DNA of 64,000 nt, from contig CAWFFB010000003.1 of NCBI GenBank assembly GCA_963814975.1, positions 62,001 through 126,000 of the forward strand, in the 5' to 3' direction. Each line of letters opens with the position of its first letter. Position 1 is the stretch's first letter. Source of the stretch: CAVUXJ01 sp963814975. Lineage in GTDB: Bacteria; Acidobacteriota; Vicinamibacteria; Vicinamibacterales; CAVVIG01. Made by a program: the position numbers and the translations under genes. Positions 1-10,303 of the stretch are shown piece after piece. The notes beneath the pieces are model-generated. The model was not told the DNA's origin. It saw only the letters and a list, made by a program, of their open reading frames with translations, and did no database searches.

Positions 1-20
1 CGATCGGCTCGACGGCTGCG

Positions 21-1838
21 TTGAGGAGCCTCGTCCGGCGGCTGCTCGACCGGCGCGCGGCTCCCGACCATTGGGAGGGCCGTCTGGCGAGCAGCGCGCT
101 CTCGACGGCGACCGCCGTGCTCGCCCTCGACACGGCGGCGCAGAACGGTCATCGCAGCGACGGCCCGTCTCGACTCGGTCGTGAAGGCCGGTTCCGCCTG
201 GCTGCTTCAGCATCAGAACCCTGACGGCGGGTGGGGCGACACCATCCGCAGCCGAAGCAACATCAGCACGACGGCGATCGTGTGGGCGTCGCTGTCGAAG
301 GTTGCCGGGGATGACGCGAGCGTCGCAACGGCGCTCGACCGATCCGGCGAGTGGCTGCGGCGCGCCGCGGGCGACATCACGCCGATCGCGCTTCGTTCCG
401 CGATCCTGCGCCGTTACGGCAAGGATCGGACGTTCTCGGTGCCCATCCTGACCGTCCTCGCATTGACGGGAAAGCTCGGCGAAGACGCCAAGGTAGCCTG
501 GCGGTCGGTTCCACAGCTTCCGTTCGAGCTCGCCGCGGTGCCCCACGCCTGGTTTCAGCATCTGCGGCTGCCGGTCGTGAGCTACGCGCTGCCGGCGCTC
601 ATCGCGATCGGCCAGGTGCGGCATCACTTCGCGCCGTCGCGCAATCCGATCGCCCGCGCAGTGAGAGAACAGGTTCGGGGCGTGACGCACCGCCTGTTGC
701 GCGCCATGCAACCCGAGAGCGGCGGCTACCTCGAAGCCACTCCGCTGACCAGCTTCGTGGTCATGAGCCTGGCGGGGATGGGGCCGACCGCCAGCCCGGT
801 CGTGGAAGCGGGCGTCCGGTTCCTCGTCGAGTCGATGCGCGACGATGGAAGCTGGCCGATCGACACGAACCTCGCCACCTGGGTGACGACGCTTTCGATC
901 GGGGCGCTCGCGGAGGCCGGCGCGCTGCCGTCGCGGGACATCCCGTCGATGCGAAAGTGGTTGCTCGGCCAGCAGAGCACGCGGGAGCATCCGTTCACTC
1001 ACGCGGCGCCGGGTGCCTGGGCGTGGACCCCGTTGAGCGGCGGAGTGCCCGACGCAGACGACACGTCCGGGGCACTCATGGCGTTGCGCCGACTTGGCGA
1101 TCCGGATCCGCAAGCGGTTGCCGCCGCTGCGGCAGGCGTCCGCTGGTTGATCGGGGTTCAGAACCGCGACGGGGGGATACCGACGTTCTGCCGCGGGTGG
1201 GGGACCCTCCCATTCGATCGGAGCACTCCTGAAATCACCGCTCACGCGCTGCAGGCATGGAGCGTCTGGTGCCCGCACTTCGATACCACGCTGCAGCGCG
1301 ACGTGCGAAGCTGCGTCCGGGCACGCCGTCGAGTTCCTGGCGGCCACTCAAGCGACAGACGGCACATGGATTCCGCTCTGGTTCGGCAACGAGCACGCGC
1401 CTGGCGAGGACAACCCTGACGTACGGGACGGCTCGCGTTCTTCTCGGTCTGCATTCAAGCCTGATTCGCGGGAACCGACGATCCACGGATTGTCGCCGGC
1501 TCGCGGTCAGGTGGCTCCTGGAGGCGCAGAACGCCGATGGAGGGTGGGGAGGCAGCCGCGCCGTGTCCTCGTCAATTGAGGAAACGGGCGTCGTGCTGGC
1601 TGCCCTTGGTCGTTCCCTCACAGACGGAGACGAGCGTCAGATCTCGAAGGCCGTGGCGCGAGGCGCACGATGGCTGATTGATGCGACCGCCGGCGGCGCG
1701 GACACGGCTGCCGCGCCACTGGGCTTGTACTTCGCGCGGCTCTGGTACTACGAGGAACTCTATCCCCTGGTGTTCGCTGTCGCAGGGTTGGCTGCCGCCG
1801 GAGCCGTGAACCGCCGGGGCTTCGTACTCCAGTCCTGA
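21..1838 (+). pseudogene. Squalene-hopene cyclase-like class II terpene cyclase, frameshifted
   Basis: Family-like sequence runs through three reading frames: about 21-145, 145-1300 (open 181-1419), about 1310-1415, then back to the first frame to the stop at 1838, so three single-base shifts are needed. The reassembled protein would be about 600 residues, near the usual 600-650 for squalene-hopene cyclases. QW-type repeats are visible (QNPDGGWGD, QNRDGGIP, QNADGGWGG). A DADDT sequence encoded at 1051-1065 matches the DxDD motif that protonates the polyene in class II cyclases. Expected role: cyclisation of squalene or a related polyprene into hopanoid-type lipid at the membrane. The start is uncertain (TTG at 21, or upstream of the window). 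It is either a decaying gene or one with base-call errors. Confidence 0.72.
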
Positions 1839-1906
1839 ATCTCAGGTGAGCATCCGTGCTCCGTCAGCAGCCAAGACCTAACCAGGACTCGAAAGCGGAG
1901 GTTCGC

Positions 1907-2905
1907 ATGCGACATCGTGTTGCTCTTTGTGCGGCCTTTCCGTGGCTGGCCGCCGCACTACTGAGCGTGGCCGCGGCGTGCGCAGGCCAGGCGTCCAAGC
2001 CGGGAGCGGCCGCGAAAACAGACGCCACGAAGAGGTGGGTGGCGCCGCGCACGCCGGACGGGCAACCGGACCTGCAAGGGGTTTGGAATTTCCGCACCGC
2101 GACGCCCCTCGAACGGCCGCCGGAGTTCGCAGAACAAGAGTTTCTGAACGACCAGAGCGTGGCCGCCGTGGAACGGCGCGCGGCCGAGCGTCTTCGGATT
2201 CAGGGTCCCGACGATCCGATCCTGAATACGCCCCCTTGGTGGCTCGACTACGGCACCCGTGTCGTCGGCACTAAACGATCCTCGCTGATCGTCGACCCGC
2301 CTGATGGCAGAATGCCACCCATGACCCCGGCGGGGTTGAAGCGGCAGACCGAGCTCGTGAGGGCTCGAGCTTCCGCCGACGGACCAGAAGGACTGAGCCC
2401 GTGGGATCGGTGCATCACACGCGGGTTGCCGGAAGCGATGTTGCCGAGCGCATACAACAACAACCTTCAGCTCGTGCAGACTCCCGCGCACGTTGTGATC
2501 ATCACCGAGATGATCCACGAGGCGCGTATCGTGCCGGTCGACGGTCGCGGACATCTCTCGGAAAAGCTCCGCGCGTGGAACGGCGACTCGCGCGGTCGCT
2601 GGGAGGGCGACACGTTGGTCGTGGACACCACGAATTTCTCCGACAAGGCGAATTTTCGGGGCGCGCGAGAAAATCTCAAAGTCCTCGAGCGCTTCACACC
2701 CATCGACGCCGGCACGATCGAGTACAGGTTGACGGTTGACGATCCGACGACCTGGACAGCCCCCTGGACGGCCACCTATCCACTTGTGAAAACCGACGAT
2801 CCGATCTACGAGTACGCCTGCCATGAAGGGAACTACAGCTTGCGGAACATCTTGAGCATCGCGCGGGCGAAGGAAGAAACCGCCCAGGCCGGGCAACGAC
2901 GGTAG
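1907..2905 (+). CDS. Exported DLQGVW-family protein of unknown function, copy 1
   Basis: The start at 1907 is chosen because GGAG lies about 7 bases upstream and an export signal follows directly; the open frame extends back to 1856. The N-terminus is hydrophobic with a Cys after AAA, so it could be a lipoprotein or a cleaved signal peptide. The mature part carries PDLQGVWNF, a DPPDGRMPP stretch, GDSRGRWEGDTLVV, DPTTWTAPWTA and YACHEGNYSLRNIL. The same blocks recur in the gene at 39105-40133, so these are paralogues. I know this as an expanded family in Acidobacteriota without an established function. The conserved Cys-His-Glu near the C-terminus could bind metal or be structural, which is speculation. 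Confidence 0.85.
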   Translation: MRHRVALCAAFPWLAAALLSVAAACAGQASKPGAAAKTDATKRWVAPRTPDGQPDLQGVWNFRTATPLERPPEFAEQEFLNDQSVAAVERRAAERLRIQGPDDPILNTPPWWLDYGTRVVGTKRSSLIVDPPDGRMPPMTPAGLKRQTELVRARASADGPEGLSPWDRCITRGLPEAMLPSAYNNNLQLVQTPAHVVIITEMIHEARIVPVDGRGHLSEKLRAWNGDSRGRWEGDTLVVDTTNFSDKANFRGARENLKVLERFTPIDAGTIEYRLTVDDPTTWTAPWTATYPLVKTDDPIYEYACHEGNYSLRNILSIARAKEETAQAGQRR

Positions 2906-2984
2906 AAGACTGTAACCAGTTTCCTGTGACGTGGTGTCAGGGCACCGCCGGCAGCTTGGAATCTGCAAGCCTACATCGGATCAA

Positions 2985-4532
2985 CTAGGCGTCTTCGGGG
3001 TCGGGGAAGCCCGGCGCGAGCATCCGTGTCATGCGTGCCGGATTCCTGATCCCGTGGGCGGCCATCCACGCGTCCGCATCGGCGACCAGGGCACGTCCGC
3101 GTTCGTCGTGTTGCAGGCCACCAAGACGGCGTCGCGCGGCGGCTGCGTGGGATCCCATGTCCGCGCGCTCGAACGCGGCAACGGCCGCGGCCAGCATCTC
3201 GCCTGCGGCGCCAGAGCGGCCCTCCAGATAGCTCACGGCGGCGCTGAGCAGCAACGCGATCGCATCCGACCAGCGCAGTCTGAAGCGCCCGAGGCGCCGG
3301 GCGTCTCGGCGTGCGATCGACAGAAAGCGCGCGACGTCTCGTCCGCGGGCGGCGTTGAGCAGCGCGGCGCGCGCCCGCAGATAGGACGCTTCAATGCGCA
3401 CGAACTGGATATACAGGAGCAGGGTGCGCTCCAATGCCGGCCAGGTATCCGCCACGAGGCGCCACGCCGCCTCGGCATCCCCGCGATACAGCTCGGTCTG
3501 GATGCGTGCCAGCGCCTGGCTGTAATGCTGCCCGTGAAACCCCTCGTGCGACCAGCCCTCCATCACCTCGATCGCGTGCCGTTCTCCTTCGTCGGGCCGG
3601 TCGGCGGCAAGCCACACGAGGTTCATGCGGGTGCGCAGCTCGGTTTCGAAAAAGCGGTTCCCGCGATCCGTGGCGTTGGTCAGCAGGTCCGGAAGCCGAC
3701 GCGAGACTTCGTGAATATCGCCCTGAAACAGCAGGGCGCCGAGCAGGAAGATCTCGGCACAATTCATCTCCCAGGTGGCACCCGAGCAGTGTTCGCGCAG
3801 GACGACCAGCGCGCGCTCGCACAGCCGCGACGCATTCGTAAATTCGCCGGACAGGAGCGCCGACATGCCGGCCGTGAGCGCCGACAGCGCCTCCGCGTGC
3901 GGGTGGCCCGACTGCCTCGCCAGGCAGGCGGCTCGGTCCGCGCACTCTGCGGCAGTCTGAAGGTCCCCGCCACAGGTCAGGAACCCGGCCTCCAGCGCCA
4001 GGGCGCGCGCCAGGCGGTACGGTTCGCCGGCCTCGAGCGCCAGCAGCAGATGGCGGGTGTTGAAATCCGCGGCACGAACCTCGTCGACCAACGCGAGACC
4101 GGTGGCAACGGACCAGCAGGTATCGATCCGCAGCAGCTGGTCCGCCGCGATGTGATCCGGGTCGCGCGCGACGAACTCAAGTCCGCGCCAACGGATCCGG
4201 GCGCGCCGCCAGACCAGCGAGGCGAGCGCCACCAGCGGGCTCCGCGCCAGCCGCATGTGCAGAGGGCGGAGGACCGTGCGGATGACGTCCAGGCCCTCGT
4301 CGATGTGACCGCCGACGAGGAACTGTTCAGCGGCTCGACGCTGAAGCTCGATCCGCCGCCAGCCGTGGGTGCCCGTCGCGGCCTCGAGATATACGTGCGC
4401 GGCCTCCGGCGGTCGGCCGGCATTGGTCAGCGCCTCGGCCAATCCTTGCTTCCACTCAGTGGCGGCCGGGTCGCGCGGCACCAGCTCCAGGGCGTTGCGA
4501 TAGAAGAACGCGGCCCGGTCGAACGCGAGCAC
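2985..4532 (-). pseudogene. TPR-rich C-terminal part of a disrupted kinase-ATPase regulator
   Basis: This open frame of 515 codons continues the ATPase part upstream (4456-5767) after a frame change near 4530. It is alpha-helical, Ala/Arg/Leu-rich and made of degenerate TPR-like pairs (for example FFYRNALELVPRD, AALLFQGDIHEVSRRL, EAAWRLVADTWPALERTL), as in the C-terminal half of kinase-AAA-TPR signalling proteins. It ends at 2985. A 707-codon frame on the opposite strand is a shadow: its translation is low-complexity and resembles no family. If the frameshifts are sequence errors, this is residues 790-1300 or so of a roughly 1300-residue protein starting at 6905. Confidence 0.7.
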
Positions 4533-5767
4533 GGCGTGAGCCTTGGTCGCCGCCCGCGCCGCCTGCCGCGCCGCGCCGTCGCCGATCGCCGGCTCCCCTG
4601 CAGTGCTCGAACAGCGCCTCTGGGTCGTCGGCGCCCCGCGCCGTCAGCGTTCGCACCAGCAGGCCGTGAATGCCGCGTGTCTCTTCAGGCGACAGCTGTG
4701 CGGCCAGCGTCTCGCGCATGCGGTCGTGATACATCTCGATGCGCGAGGCGGAGCCGCTGTGTCGCAGGAGATGGTCCGAACGGAGGATGGCGACGAGCGG
4801 GCGTTCGTCGCCAGCGAGGCCGGCTGCCTCGTAGACCACTTGCGGCGCCATCGGCCTGCCGCAGACGGCGAGCACCTCCAGGAACCGCCGCGCGCCATCC
4901 GGCGAGTCCTGCAGGCGGTGCTTCAGCATGTCGGCGAGCGTCGTGCTCCGGGTGCCGCTGGCGTCATGCACCGCGGCGTAATGCGCCAGCTGCTCCAGCA
5001 GGAAGGGATTGCCGCCCGCCTCGCGCGCCAGCGCGCGCCGCTCGGCCGTGGTGATGCGCGCCTCGGCGGGAATCATCGATGCCATGACGTCCGACGTCTC
5101 GTCCTCCGTCATCGGCTCGAGCAACAGGGCGGTGCGGGACAGCGTTCCGCCGCCCTCCAAGAACGCCTGCAGAAACGGCTTGGATGCGATCTCTTCCGTG
5201 CGCAGGCAGGCCAACATCAGGAGGGGCGGCGGGTCGGGAGGGCGCAACAGAGCTTCGAGCAAGCGCATGCTGTCCGCGTCGGCCCAGTGCAGGTCGTCGA
5301 TGTGCAGGACGAGCGTGTGCCGCTGTGCTATCCGAGTCAGGAGCTCGCGCAGCGCCGAGAACGCCAGAAGGCGCTGCGCGGATAGGCTCCGGATCCTCCA
5401 ACTCGTTGCGCGCGGCGCGCGCCACCGCCTCTACTTGCAGCATCACGGGAAACACGCGTGCCAAAGCGGCGGCCTCCGGCGGTAAGAGCGCCGCCGCCTG
5501 CGCCGGATCGGCAGCGCGCGCAGGTACGTACTCAGACTGTCGATGATCCCGTCGAGAGCTTCGTATGGCACCGACTCGTGCTGGTAACATCGGCCGCGAA
5601 GCACCACCGCATCGTCGCCCTGCGGCAACTGATCGAGGAAGCTGCTGGACCAACGCGGTCTTGCCGATTCCCGAGGGGCCGTGAACGCAGACAGCCGTCG
5701 CACGGCCCCCTCTGACCGCGGCGAACGACGCGCGCAGGATGGCGAGTTCGCCGCGCGCGGCCGACAA
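4456..5767 (-). pseudogene. AAA_16-type ATPase part of the disrupted kinase-ATPase regulator
   Basis: The P-loop GPSGIGKTALVQQ lies just after the segment starting at 5767 and directly follows the conserved lead-in FVGR. The sequence then alternates between frames: FLDQLPQGDDAVVLRGRCYQ in the 5443-5895 frame, back again for PAQAAALLPPEAAALARVFP, then the 4456-5268 frame. That last frame gives LVLHIDDLHWADADS (Walker B/sensor region) and GGNPFLLEQL, a hallmark of this STAND-like ATPase group. At least four single-base shifts occur within 1.3 kb. Role by family: a nucleotide-dependent switch coupling the kinase to the TPR sensor. Frameshift density is higher here than elsewhere in the window, so true decay is possible. 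Confidence 0.7.
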
Positions 5768-5830
5768 AGCATGGCTTCAGCCTGCGCGGCTCGCGGCGAC
5801 GTGTCTCGTGATGCAGGGTTCCCCTGTCGC

Positions 5831-6905
5831 TCAGCTTGTCGAGCAGCCTCGGATCCCGACAGGCGTCGTCCGGGATCGCGGCACAGCAATCCCATACAGA
5901 TCCCGTTGAGATCGTCGGGAACCCCCGGCTCGATCCGCGCGGGTGAAGGCGGGTCGCTGTGCCTCTTGCGCGCAGCGCAGCTCGTGCCAGGAACCGTCGA
6001 ACGGCAGGCGCCCGGTCAACGCTTCGTACAGCGTGACGCCAACGGCGTACCAGTCGCTCGCCTCCGAAGGGTCGGCGCCCGCATGCTGCTCGGGCGCGAG
6101 GTAGGCTGGCGTGCCGGCCATGCGGTCGTCCGCGACTGCAGTGCCCGGCAGGGTGTCGCTCATCAGGCCGAAATCAAGGATGACGACGATGTCCGTCGCG
6201 CCTGACCATGATGTTGGAAGGCTTGATGTCGCGATGGAGCTTGCCCTTGCCGTGCAGCGCCGACAATCCCGCCACGAGCTGCCGCAGGACGCTCCTCACC
6301 AGGCCGGGATCGGCTCGTAGGCCCGCTCTGGTGGTGCCCGCGTCCGCCGCTGGTGCTCGCACGTACTCCGACACACTCAGGCCGTCCACCAGCTCCATCG
6401 TGAAGAAGCAGTTCTCCGGCTCCACCACCAGCTCATGGAGACACACGAGGTTCGGATGGGCGATATCGGAGAGGCTGCGAAACTCCCGCTTGAGACGAGA
6501 GACGTCGGCCGGGCGCGCCCGCAGCAGGGTCTTGAGCGCGACCGCCTCGTCGCGAACGCCGTCGTGCACTGCGTAGACGACGCCCATGCCGCCAGCACCG
6601 AGCCGGCGCAGGATCCTGAATCGCTCCGTGCCGCGAAACTCGGCCCCGACCTGGTCTGTCCGGTGCGGGCGACCGATCGGCGCGGACCCCTGGTCCAGCA
6701 ACAGCAGGCTGCGAGCGCTGGCCGCTGCCGGCCGCGCGAGAAAGCCGGTCGCGCGTTCGTGCGCCCGCAGCAAGCGCTCGACCGCCTCGCGCAGCTCCGC
6801 ATCACCGCCGCAGACGTCGACGAGGAACGGATCGCGGCCGTCCGCGGTGCGCTCGAGGGCGTCCTGGAAGACGTCGTTGATTCGCCGCCAGCGATTCGGA
6901 TCCAT
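5831..6905 (-). pseudogene. Ser/Thr protein kinase domain of the disrupted regulator
   Basis: The start at 6905 gives MDPNRWRRINDVFQDAL, a common N-terminus for kinases sitting next to ECF sigma genes. The kinase elements follow in order: glycine loop LGAGGMGVVY, catalytic lysine VALKTLL, and HRDIKPSN. A frame change near 6185 then leads to VVILDFGLM, followed by GTPAYLAPEQ in the frame 5831-6163. Another shift near 5900 is needed to reach the end of the kinase lobe and the ATPase. The sigma factor gene ends 20 bases upstream on the same strand, so they are likely cotranscribed. Such kinases phosphorylate Ser/Thr of partner regulators; the target is unknown. Confidence 0.8.
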
Positions 6906-6925
6906 CTCGGGCCGAGCGTTGCCGC

Positions 6926-7501
6926 TCAGGAACCGCCAGCGAGTGCGTCGTAGAGCCAGGCGCGCGAGAAGCTCCACTCGCGTTCGATCGTGGCCGGCGA
7001 CAGCTCCATCAGCTCGGCGATCTCGGCGATCGTCAGACCGCCGAAGAACTTGAGCTCGACGACGCGGCTCTTGCGCGCATCGATTGCTGCGAGCGCGTCG
7101 AGTGCATCGTGCAGGGCAATCAGATCCACGGAGGGGGCTTCACCGATGGCGCCCGCCAGACTGAGCGAGACCCTTTCGGCCTCGCCGCCGCGCTTGTCTG
7201 CTGCGCGGTCGCGTGCGTGATTGACGAGGATCCGCCGCATCATCACCGCGGCCACGCCGATGAACTGGGCGCGGTTCGTCCAGTCCACCTGCCGCTGAAC
7301 CACCAACCTGAGGTACGCCTCGTGGACGAGCGCGGTGGCCTGCAGCGTATGGCCGGAACGCTCACGGGCCAGAAACGCGCGCGCCAGGCGCCGCAGCTCG
7401 TCGTATACGAGCGGGAGCATCTGGTCGCGGGCGTCCTCGTTGACCCGGCCACCGGGATGTGCGACCGGGTCTGCGTCACAGAAGCGCGATAGGACGGGCA
7501 T
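6926..7501 (-). CDS. ECF-type RNA polymerase sigma factor
   Basis: The 191-residue protein matches the ECF subfamily typical of acidobacteria and planctomycetes. Region 2 includes YDELRRLARAFLARERSGHTLQATALVHEAYLRL (split here as one continuous block) and the -10 recognition stretch FIGVAAVMMRRILVNHARDR. Region 4 carries a helix-turn-helix, VELKFFGGLTIAEIAELMELS followed by PATIEREW. No anti-sigma factor is adjacent; instead the Ser/Thr kinase gene starts 20 bases downstream, the usual partner arrangement in this subfamily, so phosphorylation may control it. It is divergent from the esterase gene at 7714. The exact start is uncertain because region 2 begins only about 25 residues in. Confidence 0.9.
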   Translation of the reverse strand: MPVLSRFCDADPVAHPGGRVNEDARDQMLPLVYDELRRLARAFLARERSGHTLQATALVHEAYLRLVVQRQVDWTNRAQFIGVAAVMMRRILVNHARDRAADKRGGEAERVSLSLAGAIGEAPSVDLIALHDALDALAAIDARKSRVVELKFFGGLTIAEIAELMELSPATIEREWSFSRAWLYDALAGGS

Positions 7502-7713
7502 CCACCCGATAGTGTTCCTTCCCGACCGATCGTTACACGGCAGTCGGTCCGCCCAGATTGTTGGTCGCGTGCCGGACCGTCTGCGCCGTCGCGCCGCGAG
7601 GAATCAGCCTGGTTCGCCGAGATGAGGGGTTCCGCGTCCGGCTGGTGCGTTACTGGTATGAGGACAAGCCAGGTTCAACATCTCAGGTCAACCAGCAGTT
7701 CAAGGAGGATGTC

Positions 7714-8853
7714 ATGAAAACCCTACCAGTCTCAGTTGTGCCGGAACGCATCTCCGAAGGCGCGCCGCTTCATCCAGGCAAGACTCGACGCGTCCACCCC
7801 TTCAGGTGTCTCGTTGCCCTGATGCTTGCGGGAGCTGCCGTGTTGGGGCACATGTCGCCGGCTGCTGCTCAGCCCGTGGCCCCGTTCGGCATTCCCTGCG
7901 ACAGTGTAGGGGTAAGCGGCATTCCCTACGTGCCAGGCGTCAATTGCCGGCTCATGGCCGTTGACGGCTACACCCGCCACTACGTCGTGTGGGTGCCCTT
8001 TTCCGGCGTACCCGCCAATGCCCCGGCAGTGATCATGCAGCATGGAGCGAGTGGTAACGGTGGGCAGTTCCTGCGTACGTCCGGGTGGCGAGAAAAGGCG
8101 ACGCAGGAACATTTCGTCGCAATCTTTCCAACGGCGGTTGAACATTTTGTGCTGGAGACCCAGCGTTTCTCGACACGCTGGAACAACTACAGTCTTCCGG
8201 CCGAGATCGATCCCAATCAGCGGCCGGCTGGCTATCCGGCGACCTCTCCCTGGCCCGCCGATGATGTGAAGTTCATCCGTCGGATCGGGGCTGACGTCAT
8301 CCAACAGCTTTCGACCGACCCACACCGCGTATACGTGGCAGGATTCTCGAGCGGCGGTGGAATGTGTGCGCGTCTGGGAGTCGAGGCTTCGGATCTCATC
8401 GCAGCAGTGGCTTGTCATGGCTCCGGCTTGCACGAGCTGCACGAAACGCTGGTCGGATCGCGCAATCTGTCTGCGTATTTTTCCATTGGCACCCTGGACG
8501 GCAACGCCCTCGAGGCCATCAACAACTATCTGATCGCCCTGGGACAGCCTGCGATCGCGGAGATACCGCTCAATCCTTCCGATCTCGACCAGATCCCGCA
8601 AATCAAGACCCAGGTCTTGTTGAATCTGGACTCCTTCAATCTTGAAGCGACTCCACTCACCACCGTGACCGGTGGCACGTGGACGGAGCTTCATGCACAG
8701 ACGGGACAACCCGGCAACAACGATGGAAACGAGTTGTACTTCGCGTTTCTTGACGATGTCACCCATCAGTATCCCAACGGGACGAACAATCCCGTGGGGT
8801 TCAACCTGCCCGATTGGGTCTGGCCGTTCTTCGTGCTGCACCCCCGTCCCTAG
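7714..8853 (+). CDS. Secreted PHB-depolymerase/feruloyl-esterase-like hydrolase
   Basis: The start at 7714 follows AAGGAGG with a 6-base spacer; the frame is open from 7558 but nothing upstream looks coding. A long basic N-region precedes a hydrophobic core and an AAAQP cleavage-like site, so the protein is exported. Key features of the alpha/beta hydrolase fold are the oxyanion-side sequence VIMQHGASGNG, the nucleophile elbow GFSSGGGM (Ser) and a late His in VTHQYPNG. This pattern fits LpqC-like esterases that cut polyhydroxyalkanoates or hydroxycinnamoyl esters; the substrate cannot be fixed from sequence. Length 379 residues. Confidence 0.82.
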   Translation: MKTLPVSVVPERISEGAPLHPGKTRRVHPFRCLVALMLAGAAVLGHMSPAAAQPVAPFGIPCDSVGVSGIPYVPGVNCRLMAVDGYTRHYVVWVPFSGVPANAPAVIMQHGASGNGGQFLRTSGWREKATQEHFVAIFPTAVEHFVLETQRFSTRWNNYSLPAEIDPNQRPAGYPATSPWPADDVKFIRRIGADVIQQLSTDPHRVYVAGFSSGGGMCARLGVEASDLIAAVACHGSGLHELHETLVGSRNLSAYFSIGTLDGNALEAINNYLIALGQPAIAEIPLNPSDLDQIPQIKTQVLLNLDSFNLEATPLTTVTGGTWTELHAQTGQPGNNDGNELYFAFLDDVTHQYPNGTNNPVGFNLPDWVWPFFVLHPRP

Positions 8854-8991
8854 GAGCAGCCGGGATCATCACGCGAGCCGCGGAATCCCCAGCGGGACCG
8901 CGCCGTTCCAGGGTGAGGGTTTCGAGTCCGATCGGTGCGTTGTCAGTACGAAACAACGGTCAAACCATCCGCACAACAAAGGAGATCGATC

Positions 8992-9630
8992 ATGTCGTAT
9001 CGACACATCTCAACGCGTCTCACCGTCCTGCGCATCGCGCTTCTTCACGTCTTCCTGCTGGCCGCCATGCTCGATCCCGCCGCCGTGCCGGCGTCCGCGG
9101 CGACTCAGCGGGTTGAAATCGGACGCTTCACGTCGGCGGGAACCGTTGCTTTGCAGCTGGCGAAATTCCACGAGCAGTTTGCCGATGGGACCAGGATTTC
9201 CGAGATCACGGTCGCGGAATACAACGGCCAACGCGTGATCAAGCGCAAAGGATATTCGGCGTCAGGCAACTGTCGTGTCGAGAGTACCCCGATCATGACG
9301 AGCAACGGCCAGGCCATTCCGGGCCAGGTCGTCCCACCTGCCGGCACGCCAGTCTACCTGCCCGTTCTCATCAGGGTGGTGGTGACTGGCTGCTCGGACA
9401 GCGGTTGCCACGATCTTGTGGGTGTGGACGCCCTGGGCGGCCACGAAACCATCAGGGCCTGGTGCGATCAGACGGAACTGAGCGATTACCTTTGCCGGTG
9501 CCACGTCGACACGACTGAATCTCTCGACACCAAGCTTTCCGAGAGTCCTCTTGGGCAATGCAGATCGTCCTTGGGCCCTCTCACCTCTGCGCAGGTGAGC
9601 GAGTGGGTCCGCTTTCGGTACATCGGATGA
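8992..9630 (+). CDS. Exported protein of unknown function with eight or more Cys
   Basis: The start at 8992 follows AAAGGAG with suitable spacing. The first ~37 residues form a signal peptide (basic start, hydrophobic LRIALLHVFLLAAML, then VPASAA). The mature part has many cysteines (NCRVES, GCSDSGCHDL, WCDQ, YLCRCHVD, GQCRS), suggesting disulphide bonds outside the cytoplasm. I do not recognise a family. It lies 138 bases downstream of the secreted esterase on the same strand and could share its transcript. A hairpin followed by T residues begins 50 bases after the stop. Confidence 0.7.
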   Translation: MSYRHISTRLTVLRIALLHVFLLAAMLDPAAVPASAATQRVEIGRFTSAGTVALQLAKFHEQFADGTRISEITVAEYNGQRVIKRKGYSASGNCRVESTPIMTSNGQAIPGQVVPPAGTPVYLPVLIRVVVTGCSDSGCHDLVGVDALGGHETIRAWCDQTELSDYLCRCHVDTTESLDTKLSESPLGQCRSSLGPLTSAQVSEWVRFRYIG

Positions 9631-9679
9631 CGACAATACGTGAAAGACCTCGCGTTCAAGACCGCAACCCATCATTCCG

Positions 9680-9712
9680 GAAACCGCCGATTTGGTCGGG
9701 GTTTCGCGTTTT
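9680..9712 (+). terminator. Probable intrinsic terminator
   Basis: GAAACCGCCGA at 9680-9690 pairs with TCGGGGTTTC at 9696-9705 (one bulged base) across a 5-base loop, followed by GCGTTTT. It lies 50 bases after the stop at 9630. The T-run is short, so efficiency is uncertain. Confidence 0.5.
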
Positions 9713-9717
9713 GACAT

Positions 9718-9744
9718 GGCGGCAAGGGCGGAGCTCTTGCCGCC
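9718..9744. repeat. Perfect 9-bp inverted repeat
   Basis: GGCGGCAAG (9718-9726) and CTTGCCGCC (9736-9744) form a GC-rich stem with a 9-base loop just after the first hairpin. It lacks a T-run and could be an mRNA-end stabiliser, a weak terminator or a protein site. Confidence 0.4.
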
Positions 9745-10303
9745 AAATGTCTTGGCGCGTGCGCGACGCATCCTCCTGGAAAGAAATCGCTGTCGACCTC
9801 AACCGTCACGTCATGTAGCAAGTCCTCCCTTCAGGGAGCCACGTCGCGGTCGATCCTGCATCGCGCCGCGCAAAAACGCTCACGAGGACCAAGGTTACCG
9901 AAGGGTAGCGCCGCTTGACGAGAAGCGCGGTGGCGGCGTGGTCGACAGCAAACAGTTAGGAACCTCCCTTCATCCTTCATCAGCGTTTGTTGGTCGTTAG
10001 CATTCGCTAACCTGCGAGCACCGGTTGATTCCCGTTGATGAGGAGGACCACGGCCTGGCGCGGAGATTAAGCCGAATTAATCAACGCTTCACGTTCACAT
10101 CAGGTTCTTCGCGTCAAATCTCAGGAGACATGCCACGCATACACCTCGGGCCGCCCTTTCGCTGGTCGAGTACTGGCTGGCGTCCACGTTTCGCGCCTGT
10201 TTACGCCGGGCGCCGACGAGCGGACCCTCGTAGGACTCGAACACTCGCAGAGGGACGGCCTTGAACGGTTGGCGACACTGAGCATTCCTGGAAAGGACCC
10301 GAC

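Larger units (their letters stand above)
9631..10303 (+). other. Gene-free stretch with two hairpins
   Basis: No open frame here has a ribosome site or family-like translation. The first 115 bases hold two perfect or near-perfect hairpins (listed separately). The remainder is less GC-rich around 9950-10140 and probably contains the promoter of the zinc-finger gene at 10304, but no clear -35/-10 pair could be assigned. Confidence 0.5.

Noticed and set aside
2931..5054. Long plus-strand frame of 707 codons
   Set aside because: It is antisense to the TPR/ATPase regulator; its translation is Arg/Gln/Gly-rich with no motif, and no ribosome site was seen.
7732..8841. Minus-strand frame of 369 codons
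   Set aside because: Antisense to the esterase with a signal peptide and GxSxG motif; no family features of its own.
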